64,000 nt of DNA from Coraliomargarita sp. (GCA_024638885.1 JAHEJL010000001.1:211001-275000), one strand, 5' to 3'. Counted from the stretch's first letter, positions 21,289 to 29,208 are shown. The notes: generated by a model from the sequence alone, not told the origin. Translations and numbers: made by a program.

Positions 21289-21309
21289 AAAGGGAGCCCG
21301 GAAACCGGA
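21289..21309 (-). repeat. Short inverted copy of the CCGGTTTCC word
   Basis: AAAGGGAGCCCGGAAACCGG is the reverse complement of the T1 word. It precedes the R2 module just as an equivalent does at 25275-25299. Confidence 0.5.
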
Positions 21310-21329
21310 TAGGATGCTGCGGATATCTG

Positions 21330-21535
21330 TTCGCCGCAGGGCGAACAAAGGCAGGGGCACGATTCATCGTGCCCTCCGACTTGGAGGGCGCGGCGGAGCC
21401 ACGCCCCTACCCTCGGCCGCCCTGCGGCGGCCAAAGCCAGCCACCCGGTCTCCGGTTTCCCTTTGAGTTCATGCCTCAAGGTAGGGTCGAGCATCCCTGC
21501 TCGACCGCAGCCGACCAGGGATGCTCGGCCCTACC
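21330..21535 (+). repeat. 206-bp composite repeat, copy 1 (R2 + T1 + twin hairpin R1)
   Basis: R2 at 21330-21432 holds TTCGCC/GGCGAA, then an outer stem of GGCAGGGGC against GCCCCTACC that encloses a GCACGAT/ATCGTGC hairpin and a GGCGGAGCC hairpin, then GGCCGCC/GGCGGCC around CTGC. T1 follows at 21441-21468. R1 at 21480-21535 has left stem GGTCGAGC/GCTCGACC with loop ATCCCT. The second composite copy (25308-25513) has the same order and the same internal spacing of 150 bp from R2 to R1. Confidence 0.85.
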
Positions 21536-21610
21536 CGATGCAATGTCATCACAAGCCTGAGCATCCGAACCTCTGGTCAACCGAGCCTCTTTGTCCTACC
21601 CCGCCACCCG

Positions 21611-21657
21611 AAACGGCTCAAGCCCCTATACTCGATACTCCATACTCGATACTCTCG
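21611..21657 (+). repeat. ATACTCGATACTC word repeat (T3), copy 1
   Basis: CGGCTCAAGCCCC followed by alternating ATACTCGATACTC and CATACTCGATACTC words. Near-identical text occurs at 24055-24099, and looser copies at 37674-37707 and, inverted, at 29209-29240. Confidence 0.7.
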
Positions 21658-21714
21658 AGCACTCCTCCCAACTCCATACTCGAAAACAATCCTCCCACTG
21701 CCACTGTTCCGCCC

Positions 21715-22707
21715 ATGTCCGAGCCACTCCTGACCCTTCGCGAAAGCAAGACCTCCCCGGTCGGCTCTCGCTTCCAGGCCATCTGCGCCCTGGGAGATAT
21801 CGCCACCAAGACCGCGAAGACCGGTTCGACTTATTATGAAGCCGTCATCGCCGACGCGACCGACGACATCAAGATCCGCGTCTTCGGCGATTCGCCGGTG
21901 AAGCCGGTCCTCGTCACGCTGAAGGCCGGCGCGGTCGTCCGCGTGGGCGGCGTGGTCGGCGACTTCAACGGCCGTCCTGACCTGAAGGTCGACTCCCTCA
22001 CGCCGATCACCGACGCCGAACGCTCCGACCCCGCGATCATGGGCAGGCTGACGCCGGTCTCGCAGCACGACCCGGTGAAGATGAAGGCCGACCTCCTCGG
22101 CATCGTCTCGCGCATCCCGCATGCCGGCCTCCGCGCCACGGTCGAGTCCGCCCTCGAGGAACACGGCGAGCGTTTCTACGAAGCCGTCGCCGCGCTCGGC
22201 ATGCACCACGCCTACCGCCACGGCCTGCTCGAGCACACGCTCCGCATGGCGAAGTGCGCCGAAGCCCTCCTGCCCCTCTACCCGAAGGTCGACCACTCCC
22301 TCTCCGTCGCGGGCATCGTCCTGCACGACATGGGCAAGGTCCAGGAATACTCCCGCCTCGAACCCGGCATGGCCAAGGCCGGCTTCACCCGCGCGGGCAA
22401 CCTCCACGGCCACCTCGTCCTCGGCGCCTTCATCGTGCGCGCCCACGGCACCAAGGTCGGCCTCGAAGCCTCGCTGATGGAACGCCTCGAGCACATCCTG
22501 CTCAGCCACCACACGATGCGCGAATACGGCGCCTGCGCCACGCCCTCGACGCCGGAGGCGGTCTTCGTCGCCCGCATCGACGACATGGACGCCAAGCTGT
22601 CCGCGGTGGAAGAAGAACTCCGCAAGGCCCCGCCCGGCTCCGAGTTCATGCCGCTGCGCGCGATCGACGGCCAGCTGCTCATCACGCCTCCGAAGACCGG
22701 AGCGTAA
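21715..22707 (+). CDS. YhaM-like 3'-5' exoribonuclease (OB-fold plus HD domain)
   Basis: 330 residues. The N-terminal part (about 15-105) reads as an OB-fold nucleic-acid-binding domain, with ALGDIATKTAKTGSTYYEA and VVGDFNGRPDLKV. The second half carries the HD phosphohydrolase signature: HHAYRHGLLEH at 164-174, the HD pair in VLHDMGK at 202-208, HGHL at 231-234 and SHH at 264-266, which would bind a divalent metal. This layout matches the YhaM/Cbf1 family of cytoplasmic 3'-5' exonucleases. The start at 21715 was chosen because codons upstream are repeat-derived. queA follows after 3 bp, so the two are probably co-transcribed. Confidence 0.88.
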   Translation: MSEPLLTLRESKTSPVGSRFQAICALGDIATKTAKTGSTYYEAVIADATDDIKIRVFGDSPVKPVLVTLKAGAVVRVGGVVGDFNGRPDLKVDSLTPITDAERSDPAIMGRLTPVSQHDPVKMKADLLGIVSRIPHAGLRATVESALEEHGERFYEAVAALGMHHAYRHGLLEHTLRMAKCAEALLPLYPKVDHSLSVAGIVLHDMGKVQEYSRLEPGMAKAGFTRAGNLHGHLVLGAFIVRAHGTKVGLEASLMERLEHILLSHHTMREYGACATPSTPEAVFVARIDDMDAKLSAVEEELRKAPPGSEFMPLRAIDGQLLITPPKTGA

Positions 22708-22710
22708 GCC

Positions 22711-23778
22711 ATGGACGTCCGGGAGCTGGATTTCGACCTCCCGCCCGAACGCATCGCCGCGGAGCCTGCGCCGCGGCGCGACGGCTCACGCCTGCTCGTG
22801 GTGCGTCGCGCCACGCGCACGCTCGAGCATCGCCTGTTCTCCGAACTGCCCGACCTGCTGCCGCCCGGCACGGTGCTCATCCGCAACAACGTCACGGTGC
22901 TCAAGGCCCGCCTCTTCGGCGTGCGCCCGACCGGCGGCAAGGTCGAGTGCCTGCTGCTGCGTCCGACGTCCGACCCGCTCGAATGGTGGTGCATGCTGCG
23001 CCCGGGCAAGCGCGCCTCGGACGCGGCGGGCTTCTCGATCGACGGACGTCACGCCGTGGCGGTCGAGACGAAGAACGGCGAATACCGCGTACGCTTCACG
23101 CTGCCCGCCGGCGAGAGCGTCGGCCAGCTCGCCGACCGCGTCGGCGAACTTCCGCTCCCGCCTTACATCGTCGAAGCCCGCAAGGATCGCGGACTCGCGC
23201 CGGCCGACGACGCCGCGCGCTACCAGACCGTCTACGCGGATCCGTCCTCGGCCCGCGCCGCCGCCGCGCCGACCGCCGGCCTGCATTTCACGCCCGAGCT
23301 CCTGGCGACGCTCAAGGCCCGCGGCCACGACGCCTTCGACCTCGTGCTCGACGTCGGCCCGGGCACGTTCCAGCCGGTCTCCGTCGCGAACCTGAACGAG
23401 CACGTGATGCACTCGGAGGCCTATCGTATCCCCGCCGCGACCATGGCGGCGCTCCGCACGCGTCGCCCGCGTCTCGCGGTCGGCACGACGTCGGTCCGCG
23501 CCAGCGAAGACACCTTCCGCAAGTCGGCCGGCTTCGCGCTGGAGGGCGACTTCCTTTCCGAGGCTTCGCTGTTCATCCGCCCCGGCGACACCGTGGGGTG
23601 CTGCGAACACCTGCTCACGAATTTCCACCTCCCCCGCTCCACCCTGCTCTGCCTCGTGGCCGCATTCCTGACGCCGGGCGATCCGTCCGGCCTGACCTGG
23701 CTGAAGGAGATCTACGCCGAAGCCATCGCGAAGGAATACCGATTCTTCAGCTACGGGGATGCGATGTTGATCTTATAG
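22711..23778 (+). CDS. queA: S-adenosylmethionine:tRNA ribosyltransferase-isomerase
   Basis: 355 residues, a normal length for QueA. The enzyme transfers and isomerises the ribosyl part of S-adenosylmethionine onto 7-aminomethyl-7-deazaguanine in tRNA, giving epoxyqueuosine. Family signatures are present throughout: [11 protein letters not shown] near the N-terminus, [48 protein letters not shown] and the C-terminal [13 protein letters not shown]. The ATG is 3 bp after the preceding stop codon, which indicates coupling. No tgt or other queuosine genes are in the window. It uses the product of metK, about 9 kb away. Confidence 0.97.
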   Translation: MDVRELDFDLPPERIAAEPAPRRDGSRLLVVRRATRTLEHRLFSELPDLLPPGTVLIRNNVTVLKARLFGVRPTGGKVECLLLRPTSDPLEWWCMLRPGKRASDAAGFSIDGRHAVAVETKNGEYRVRFTLPAGESVGQLADRVGELPLPPYIVEARKDRGLAPADDAARYQTVYADPSSARAAAAPTAGLHFTPELLATLKARGHDAFDLVLDVGPGTFQPVSVANLNEHVMHSEAYRIPAATMAALRTRRPRLAVGTTSVRASEDTFRKSAGFALEGDFLSEASLFIRPGDTVGCCEHLLTNFHLPRSTLLCLVAAFLTPGDPSGLTWLKEIYAEAIAKEYRFFSYGDAMLIL

Positions 23779-23799
23779 CAAGGGCTGAAGCGCCCTCGC

Positions 23800-23838
23800 G
23801 GGGGAACTGCTGGCATGGTGAACGGCTGCGAAGCAGAA
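23800..23838 (+). repeat. T4 word (GGGGAACTGCTGGCATGG ... GCGAAGCAGA), copy 1
   Basis: Recurs at 25226-25265 and, more diverged, at 32142-32180 and 40872-40905. In this copy and the 40872 copy it leads directly into a GGTAGGG tag. Confidence 0.65.
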
Positions 23839-23865
23839 GGTAGGGACGTGATTGCCATCACGTCC
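23839..23865 (-). repeat. Tagged hairpin, class B2
   Basis: Tag GGTAG, then stem GGACGT/ACGTCC around GATTGCCATC. The core is the reverse complement of the GATGGCAATC core of class B hairpins, while the stem is different. A second B2 copy is at 27203-27229. Confidence 0.75.
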
Positions 23866-23930
23866 GTTAGCGGACGGATACGGTCGGTTGATGTGCCTAG
23901 CTAAGACCCGAGGACTTCCCATCGGCGGCT

Positions 23931-24057
23931 TCGAACGGCGGCGATGGTAATCGCCGCCCTACCCGATGCCCCAGCTAACTTCCCGGTTCCCGGTTTCCCT
24001 TTGAGTTGAGAATCTACCCGCCACCAGCCACCCGGGGCTGCCGCCCGCCACCTGAAA
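23931..24057 (+). repeat. 127-bp composite repeat, copy 2
   Basis: Gap-free partner of 20591-20717: class B hairpin with the CTACC tag, T1 word and CCACCAGCCACCCGGGG segment. Together the two direct copies flank arsC, the YhaM-like gene and queA. Confidence 0.85.
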
Positions 24058-24099
24058 CGGCTCAAGCCCCGATACTCGATACTCCATACTCGATACTCT
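24055..24099 (+). repeat. ATACTCGATACTC word repeat (T3), copy 2
   Basis: Overlaps the end of composite copy 2 and runs up to the stop codon of the minus-strand gene at 24098. Confidence 0.7.
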
Positions 24100-25168
24100 A
24101 CTTTCCATCCACCAACCACTTCATCGCGGCGAACTCGCCGTCGGATTTCATCCGGGCCAGGTATTGCCCCTGCGTCGCTTCGTCGGCGGCGGCGAATTTC
24201 TCGGTGAAGTTGGCGGTCAACGTGCGGATCTCCAGCAACTTGGCATCGAGGGCCTCCAGGCGCTCGCCGGCGGCCTGACCACCCGGACCGGCCTGCGTGA
24301 GCGGGTCGAGCTGCTGGAGGAATCGCTTCTCGATGGAGATCCCGTTCAGCTGGTCGATCATGTAGAGTCCCTGGCCTTGGATGCGCTGGCCGAGCGTGAG
24401 GCCGATGACGACGGTGGGTTCCGCCGCATCGAAGTCGGCCGAGCGGATGAACTCTTCCTGCAGCTGCTGCAGATTGCGCGAGACCTCGACGAGCGGCGTC
24501 ACGTGCGCCAACGTCAGTGAGAACATCGATGCCGCGGAGGCCGCGGCCGGTTCATACCCCGCATCGAGGAACGCCTGCTCCGCGCCGGCGACGATCTTCT
24601 GCGTGTAGTCGGCGTAGAGCGGATTGTCCAAGGACTGGGCGAGCGCGATGCCCGCGGCGGCGGCATCGCCCGCGGCGAAGGCCTGGTGCGCGGCGAGATA
24701 GTCGCCGAGCGAGTTGCCCGGGGCGGCCTCCCGGAAGGCGGCGAGCGCGGCGGCCTTCTCCTCGACGGACTCGCCACGGAGCACGAGCTCGAGCTGGACG
24801 GCCGGCTCCTTGGGGTCGGCCTTGGCGGCCTCCCGCAGATAGCTGACATCCTTCAGCAGACGCGAAGCGGCGAGCAGGTTCATGCTCGTGCGACCTTGGT
24901 GCTTCAGGAACGCCTCGACCTCCAGCTGGTTGAGCTGCGGCACCTTGCCGGCGAGCATGTCCTTGATGGTGACGCCGGTACGCTTGGGCGGATCCTTCAG
25001 CTTCGGGATGATCTCCGCGGCGGAACGCGGCTTGATCGCCGGCGCAGGCTTGGCCGCGACTTCGGTGGGCTTACGGAGCAGCTCCCACTTCTTGCCGCGC
25101 ACGACCCAGACACCCACGGCCACGAGGCCAAGGACGACGGCGATCTGCGCTACGCGGCGGAGGGGCAT
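24098..25168 (-). CDS. Membrane-anchored protein of unknown function
   Basis: 356 residues from ATG 25168. A single N-terminal membrane segment (about 6-24, VAQIAVVLGLVAVGVWVV) follows two arginines and precedes a basic stretch (RGKKWELLRK). The rest should therefore face the periplasm as an uncleaved signal anchor. A Pro/Lys/Ala-rich linker follows. The remainder is predicted alpha-helical and Ala/Leu/Glu rich, with runs resembling tandem helical repeats (LREAAKADPKEPAVQLELVL, LAAFREAAPGNSLGDYLAAH). That may be TPR-like, but I could not fit a consensus. I do not recognise the family. It stands alone between two repeat-filled gaps. Confidence 0.75.
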   Translation of the reverse strand: MPLRRVAQIAVVLGLVAVGVWVVRGKKWELLRKPTEVAAKPAPAIKPRSAAEIIPKLKDPPKRTGVTIKDMLAGKVPQLNQLEVEAFLKHQGRTSMNLLAASRLLKDVSYLREAAKADPKEPAVQLELVLRGESVEEKAAALAAFREAAPGNSLGDYLAAHQAFAAGDAAAAGIALAQSLDNPLYADYTQKIVAGAEQAFLDAGYEPAAASAASMFSLTLAHVTPLVEVSRNLQQLQEEFIRSADFDAAEPTVVIGLTLGQRIQGQGLYMIDQLNGISIEKRFLQQLDPLTQAGPGGQAAGERLEALDAKLLEIRTLTANFTEKFAAADEATQGQYLARMKSDGEFAAMKWLVDGK

Positions 25169-25225
25169 CGGTGAGAGACAGTAGGGGGCAAGTGGGCATG
25201 AGGGCAAGGTGACATGGGGAGACCG

Positions 25226-25265
25226 TGGGGGAACTGCTGGCATGGGGAATCACCGCGAAGCAGAG
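25226..25265 (+). repeat. T4 word, copy 2
   Basis: Nearly identical to 23800-23838 over GGGGAACTGCTGGCATGG, then GCGAAGCAGA. An inverted T1 fragment follows at 25275-25299. Confidence 0.65.
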
Positions 25266-25307
25266 TCATGATGCAAAGGGAGACCGGAGATCGGCTGGGG
25301 ATATTGG

Positions 25308-25513
25308 TTCGCCGCAGGGCGAACCTTGGTAGGGGCACGATTTATCGTGCACTCCGCCTTGGAGGGCGCGGCGAAGCCACGCCCCTACCTTCGGCCGCCC
25401 TACGGCGGCCAAACCCAACTTCCCGGTTTCCGGTTTCCCTTTGAGTTACCGTATCTTGGTAGGGCCAAGCATCCCTGCTTGGCCGCGGCCGACCAAGGAT
25501 GGTCGGCCCTGCC
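25308..25513 (+). repeat. 206-bp composite repeat, copy 2 (R2 + T1 + R1)
   Basis: R2 at 25308-25410 has the outer stem GGTAGGGGC/GCCCCTACC. T1 follows at 25417-25446. R1 is at 25458-25513, with left stem GGCCAAGC/GCTTGGCC (loop ATCCCT) and right stem GGCCGACC/GGTCGGCC. It has the same length and spacing as 21330-21535, 3,978 bp away in direct orientation. Confidence 0.85.
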
Positions 25514-25514
25514 C

Positions 25515-25544
25515 AAACAAAAAGGACGGCTCGGAGAGCCGTCC
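25515..25544 (-). terminator. Terminator of the Gfo/Idh gene, built from a class C tagged hairpin
   Basis: Read on the minus strand, stem GGACGGCTC/GAGCCGTCC with a TCC loop is followed by TTTTTGTTT, 47 bp after the stop codon at 25591. On the plus strand the same hairpin ends in CTACC, so one element serves as terminator and as a member of the repeat family. Confidence 0.75.
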
Positions 25545-25590
25545 CTACCGACCTCCGATACTCGACACTCTGCTCGCGGCTTCGCCGCGC

Positions 25591-26880
25591 TCAGATCTTC
25601 TCCAGCGACCAGGGCTTGCGGAGTTCGCGCGAGAGCATCGCGGTCGCGCCGGCGTCGTCGATGAACTTGCCCGCGGCGCCGTCGAACTTGAGCTTACGAC
25701 CGGTGAAGATCGCGGCGTTGCCGAGGTGGCCGATGGTCGTGGTGTGGTGCGCGGCCATGACGTGGGAGATCGGGCGGCGGCGAGACTGCACGCAGTCGAC
25801 GAACTCCTGGTAGTGGTCGGTCGTGCCGGGGCAGCGCCAGGCGTCCGGGCCGAGGTCCTTCTCCCAGAGTCCGGCGACGGAGCACTCCTGCTTGCCGCGG
25901 GTGACGAAGAGTTCGCCCTTCTCGCCGTGGAAGCGCATGCCCATGAAGGAGCTGCTGATCGACATCTTGAAACCATCGGCGTAGCCCACGGTGTAATCGT
26001 ATTCGGCGTGGGTGTCCCACGGTGCCTCGCGGAGCTTGCCGGTGCCTTCGACGGAGACCGGATACTCGGCGTCCTTCGCCATCGCCCAGGCGGCGATGTC
26101 CGGATGGTGGCAGACCCAGTCGAGCAGCATGCCGCCGCCGAAGTTGAGGTTCCAGCGCCAGTGGAAGTGGAAGACGCGCGGATCGTAGGCGAACTCGGCC
26201 GACGGACCGACCCACATGTCGTAATCGACTTCGGCGGGCGCCTTCTCGCCGGGCTGCGGCGCGGGGGGCATCACCTGCTTGTTCGGACCCGTGCCGACCT
26301 CGACCTTATGGATCTTGCCGAGCATGCCGTTGCGGACGAGCTCGACGCCGCGGCGGAAATTCTGGGTGGAGCGCTGCCACATGCCCGTCTGCCAGACGCG
26401 GCCGTTCTCCTTCACCGCGTCGGCGATGGCCTTGCCTTCGGCCCAGGTCTTCGCGAGCGGCTTCTCGCCGTAGACGTCGATGCCCGCGCGGAGAAGCGCG
26501 CAGCTGATGACGCCGTGCCAGTGGTCAGGAAGACCGTGCACCGCGGCGTCGGGCTTTTCCTTCGCGAGCATCTCGCGGAAATCGACATACTGCTTCGGGG
26601 CAGCCATGCCCTTCTTCACGACGGCCTCCGACGCGGCCTTCAGCACTCGGCGATCGACGTCGCAGACGGCGATGACCTGGACGCCCTTCTTCGACATCAG
26701 CTGGCGCATGTCGCCACCGCCCTGGGACTTGAGGCCGATGCCGACGAGCTGGAGACGGTTGCTCGGGGCGACCGTGCCGTCTTTGCCGAGCGCGGAGGCC
26801 GGGATGATGGAAGGGAAGCCGAGGACAGCGCCGGCGAGGGCGGTGTTCTTCAGGAACGAACGACGGTTCAGTTGAGACAT
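25591..26880 (-). CDS. Tat-exported Gfo/Idh/MocA family oxidoreductase
   Basis: 429 residues. The N-terminus has the twin-arginine motif RRSFLK at 6-11 followed by a hydrophobic stretch and an ASA site, so the folded protein is probably exported to the periplasm. The dinucleotide fold starts at LVGIGLKSQGGG (45-56), a loosened Gly-rich loop. AVCDVD follows at 71-76, and the family EKP motif (GEKPLAK) is at 138-144, with the lysine expected to act in catalysis. Family members oxidise or reduce sugar-type substrates with NAD(P); the substrate cannot be read from sequence. ThuA-like proteins, often found with such oxidoreductases in sugar utilisation, are encoded divergently next door. Confidence 0.9.
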   Translation of the reverse strand: MSQLNRRSFLKNTALAGAVLGFPSIIPASALGKDGTVAPSNRLQLVGIGLKSQGGGDMRQLMSKKGVQVIAVCDVDRRVLKAASEAVVKKGMAAPKQYVDFREMLAKEKPDAAVHGLPDHWHGVISCALLRAGIDVYGEKPLAKTWAEGKAIADAVKENGRVWQTGMWQRSTQNFRRGVELVRNGMLGKIHKVEVGTGPNKQVMPPAPQPGEKAPAEVDYDMWVGPSAEFAYDPRVFHFHWRWNLNFGGGMLLDWVCHHPDIAAWAMAKDAEYPVSVEGTGKLREAPWDTHAEYDYTVGYADGFKMSISSSFMGMRFHGEKGELFVTRGKQECSVAGLWEKDLGPDAWRCPGTTDHYQEFVDCVQSRRRPISHVMAAHHTTTIGHLGNAAIFTGRKLKFDGAAGKFIDDAGATAMLSRELRKPWSLEKI

Positions 26881-26998
26881 CGGGGTAGGGATAGGGAGGG
26901 GGTCGGGGTAGACCTAAGACAGGGATAGCGGGAGAAACGTTCCGAGGAAAGGAGGATTGGTGGAACAGAGGACTGAATGGATGAGCCGAGATGTAGCG

Positions 26999-27054
26999 GG
27001 TAGGGCCGACCACCCTTGGTCGGCCGCGTCCAAGCAGGGATGCTTGGCCCTACC
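26999..27054 (-). repeat. Twin tagged hairpin R1, inverted copy
   Basis: GGTAG tag, stem GGCCGACC/GGTCGGCC (loop ACCCTT), then the AAGC/GCTT arm with one weak outer pair, then CTACC. It lies opposite in orientation to the 25458 copy. Confidence 0.8.
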
Positions 27055-27068
27055 TCGATGTATGAACA

Positions 27069-27090
27069 CAAAGGGAAGCCGGGAAGTTGG
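27069..27090 (-). repeat. T1 word, inverted copy
   Basis: AAAGGGAAGCCGGGAAGTT is the reverse complement of the AACTTCCCGG...CCCTTT word seen at 20637, 23977, 25417 and 32233. Confidence 0.6.
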
Positions 27091-27101
27091 CTGGGGATGC
27101 C

Positions 27102-27136
27102 TCGGGTAGGGCGGCGATTGCCATCGCCGCCGTTCG
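27102..27136 (-). repeat. Tagged hairpin, class B, inverted copy
   Basis: TCGGGTAG tag followed by stem GGCGGC/GCCGCC around GATTGCCATC. Reverse complement of the class B hairpins at 20591 and 23931. Confidence 0.75.
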
Positions 27137-27202
27137 CAGCCGGAACCGGGGAGTCGACGGGTCTTAGCCTGATGCGGGTGATTCTTGCGTTCGCCCACGA
27201 AC

Positions 27203-27229
27203 GGACGTGATGGCAATCACGTCCCTACC
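27203..27229 (+). repeat. Tagged hairpin, class B2, copy 2
   Basis: Stem GGACGT/ACGTCC around GATGGCAATC, then CTACC. Inverse of the 23839-23865 copy. Confidence 0.75.
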
Positions 27230-27345
27230 CATCACATTTCTGGGCCACGGAGCCTCTGAGCCTCCGGGCCTCTCTCAGATTCCCTCGCCGCCCTGCCACG
27301 CTTGCCTCCGGCCCTCGGGTCCGCTAACCCTCTGGCCCTCGAAAC

Positions 27346-28128
27346 ATGCGCTCCCTCCTCGCCCTCCTGCTCGTCTCGGTGGCCGCCTTCGCCGCCGAGC
27401 CTAACCGCGCCTTGGTCTTCTCGAAGACCGCCGGCTTCCGCCACAAGGACTCCATCCCGCTCGGCAACGAACTGCTCGCGAAGCAGTTCAAGGCCGCCGG
27501 CCTCGAGGTCGACATCACCGAGGATGCCTCCGTCTTCACCGCCGAGAACCTCGCCAAGTATCGCGCCGTCGCCTTCATGAGCACCACGGGTGACGTCATG
27601 AGCGACGTCGTCGCGAAAGACGCTTCCAAGGAAGCTAAGGAGGCCGCCGCCAAGGCCGCCCTGCCCCGCCGCGCCGCCTTCCAGGCCTGGCTCGAGAACG
27701 GCGGCGCCTTCGTCGGCGTGCACGCGGCGTCCGACGCCGGCGCGTCCGACAAATACTGGCCTTGGTTCGCCAACATGATCGGCGGCATGTTCAACGGCCA
27801 CCCCGCCCAGCAGGTCGCGATCCTGCGTCCCCTCGTCAAGGACCACCCCGCCAACAAGCACCTCGGCGCCGAATGGAAGCGCAAGGACGAGTGGTACGCC
27901 TTCAAGAACCTCGCCGCCGACAACGTCGTGCTCCTCGAGATCGACGAGAAGTCCTACACTCCGCAGAAGGGCAAGGAGATGGGCGACCATCACCCGATGA
28001 CCTGGTGCAAGGAAGTCGGCAAGGGCCGCATGTTCTACACCGCGCTCGGCCACACCAAGGAATCCTTCGCCGAGCCGGAGTTCATGCAGCACCTCAACGG
28101 CGGCCTGCTCTGGACGCTGAAGAAGTAA
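27346..28128 (+). CDS. Secreted ThuA-like protein
   Basis: 260 residues with a short signal peptide (MRSLLALLLVSVAAFAAEP, cleavage near residue 17). The rest is a ThuA-like domain of class I glutamine-amidotransferase-like fold: RALVFSKTAGFRHKDSI at 21-37, AFVGVHAASDAG at 121-132, GDHHPMTWC and MFYTALGHTKESF near the C-terminus. ThuA-type proteins act in disaccharide use (trehalose in rhizobia). In Verrucomicrobia, secreted versions commonly sit with Gfo/Idh oxidoreductases and large cytochromes c, as here. The precise reaction is unknown. A strong terminator follows the stop codon by about 30 bp. Confidence 0.9.
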   Translation: MRSLLALLLVSVAAFAAEPNRALVFSKTAGFRHKDSIPLGNELLAKQFKAAGLEVDITEDASVFTAENLAKYRAVAFMSTTGDVMSDVVAKDASKEAKEAAAKAALPRRAAFQAWLENGGAFVGVHAASDAGASDKYWPWFANMIGGMFNGHPAQQVAILRPLVKDHPANKHLGAEWKRKDEWYAFKNLAADNVVLLEIDEKSYTPQKGKEMGDHHPMTWCKEVGKGRMFYTALGHTKESFAEPEFMQHLNGGLLWTLKK

Positions 28129-28159
28129 GCGGCGCGGCGGGGCCGCGAAGCAGAGCGAA

Positions 28160-28187
28160 GGGGCGCCTCCGGGCGCCCCTTTTGTTT
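28160..28187 (+). terminator. Terminator of the ThuA gene
   Basis: Stem GGGGCGCC (28160-28167), loop TCCG, GGCGCCCC (28172-28179), then TTTTGTTT. The tail TTTTGTTTGGG is shared with terminators at 25515, 29323 and 32353. Confidence 0.85.
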
Positions 28188-28192
28188 GGGCA

Positions 28193-28296
28193 GGCCGCCG
28201 CAGGGCGGCCGGAGGTAGGGGCGTGGCTCCGCCGCGCCCTCCGCACAAGGAGTGCACGATGAATCGTGCCCCTACCATGGTTCGCCCTGCGGCGAA
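28193..28296 (-). repeat. R2 module, inverted copy
   Basis: GGCCGCC/GGCGGCC with CTGC-type loop, GGTAGGGGC against GCCCCTACC, the GCACGAT hairpin and TTCGCC/GGCGAA, all in reverse order relative to 21330 and 25308. Confidence 0.8.
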
Positions 28297-28307
28297 CGTT
28301 TGCATCG

Positions 28308-28363
28308 GGCAGGGCCGACCATCCTTGGTCGGCCGCGGCCAAGCAAGGATGCTTGGCCCTACC
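28308..28363 (-). repeat. Twin tagged hairpin R1, inverted copy
   Basis: GGCAG tag variant, GGCCGACC/GGTCGGCC (loop ATCCTT), GGCCAAGC/GCTTGGCC (loop AAGGAT), CTACC. Confidence 0.82.
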
Positions 28364-28385
28364 TAAAGATACGCGTAGCGCGCGC

Positions 28386-29159
28386 TTACTTCGCCGCTTC
28401 GAGCTTCTTGATCAGGCGGCCGAGGGCACCCTTGGTCGTCTCGTTCGTCACGGCCTTCTCGGCGTCGCGGAGCGCGGCGAGGTCGGCGGGCTGGGCGAGT
28501 TTGAGCAAGGCCTTCTGGCACTCGAGGCGCATGGACTCTTCCTTGATCGCGACGCAAAGGGCGCTAGCGACGGAACGAAGGTTGCGGCCGACCGCGGCCT
28601 TGATGAGGGCGTTGCGCGCGGAGACGTCGGCCTTGGTGTCGGCGATGCCGGCGACGAAGGCGTCGGTCACGCCGGGACCGGCGACCTTCACGAGGGCGTC
28701 CTGGATGTTGTCGGCGAGGGCGTCATCCTTCGCGAGGGAAGCGAGCACCGGCACGGCCTTGGCGCCGCCGACTTCGGCGAGCGCGAGCGCGGCGGGCACG
28801 CGGAGAGGCGAGTCCGCCTTCGCGGCGAGCGCCGCGACCTGGGCGGTGGCGCCGGAGGCCTTGGCTTCGGCCAGCGCGGAGAGGAGGAGCTTCGCGGTCG
28901 CGACGTCGGTCGAGCCGAGCAGGCCCGCGACCTCCGCGGTGAGCGGCGAAGCCGGCTCGTCGACCAGGCGCTCACGCACGTCGTCGACCGCGGCGAGACG
29001 GACCGCGGCCGGAGCATCGGACTTCTTCAGCGCATCGATGGACTTCGCGGCCCCCTTACGGAAATCCTTCAGCGCGACCGTGTAGGCGGCGTGGTCGACC
29101 GCCGGACGATCGGCGGCGAGGAGCGAAGCGGCGAACACAAGGGCGAGGAGGGAGCGCAT
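28386..29159 (-). CDS. Exported HEAT-like helical repeat protein
   Basis: 257 residues from ATG 29159. A signal peptide (MRSLLALVFAASLLAADRP, cleavage near residue 16) closely resembles that of the ThuA protein. The mature part is alpha-helical with repeats of about 30-35 residues of HEAT/PBS-lyase type, for example LRVPAALALAEVGGAKAVPV, VLASLAKDDALADNIQDALV and ARNALIKAAVGRNLRSVASA. This suggests a protein-binding scaffold in the periplasm. There are no cysteines for heme and no catalytic motif. It is convergent with the ThuA gene, the two being separated by a terminator and repeats. Partner unknown; similar HEAT blocks occur in the cytochrome c at 32448-35567. Confidence 0.8.
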   Translation of the reverse strand: MRSLLALVFAASLLAADRPAVDHAAYTVALKDFRKGAAKSIDALKKSDAPAAVRLAAVDDVRERLVDEPASPLTAEVAGLLGSTDVATAKLLLSALAEAKASGATAQVAALAAKADSPLRVPAALALAEVGGAKAVPVLASLAKDDALADNIQDALVKVAGPGVTDAFVAGIADTKADVSARNALIKAAVGRNLRSVASALCVAIKEESMRLECQKALLKLAQPADLAALRDAEKAVTNETTKGALGRLIKKLEAAK

Positions 29160-29208
29160 GGCTTTAATTAGGGGGCAAGTGGGCATGGGGGCAAGGGGAC
29201 ACGCTTCA

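Larger units (their letters stand above)
23779..24097. other. Repeat-filled intergenic region between queA and the anchored protein
   Basis: 319 bp without a gene, made almost entirely of repeat modules in this order: T4, a class B2 hairpin, an unassigned spacer, composite copy 2 and T3. No T-tailed hairpin was seen for queA. Confidence 0.7.
26881..27345. other. Divergent intergenic region with several repeat modules
   Basis: 465 bp between the Gfo/Idh and ThuA genes, with no gene. It holds an inverted R1, an inverted T1, an inverted class B hairpin, a class B2 hairpin and then a run of GCCTCTGAGCCTCC-like words (about 27250-27275) similar to text near 20775. Promoters for both genes must lie here, but I could not place them. 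Confidence 0.6.

Noticed and set aside
20591..24057. Insertion sequence or composite transposon bounded by the 127-bp repeats
   Set aside because: No transposase or integrase gene occurs anywhere in the window and no target-site duplication was seen at the block ends.
26999..27054. Short open frames translating the R1 hairpins (VGPSIPAWPRP-like peptides)
   Set aside because: The peptides follow the palindromes, occur on both strands, and have no independent start context; they are repeats and not genes.
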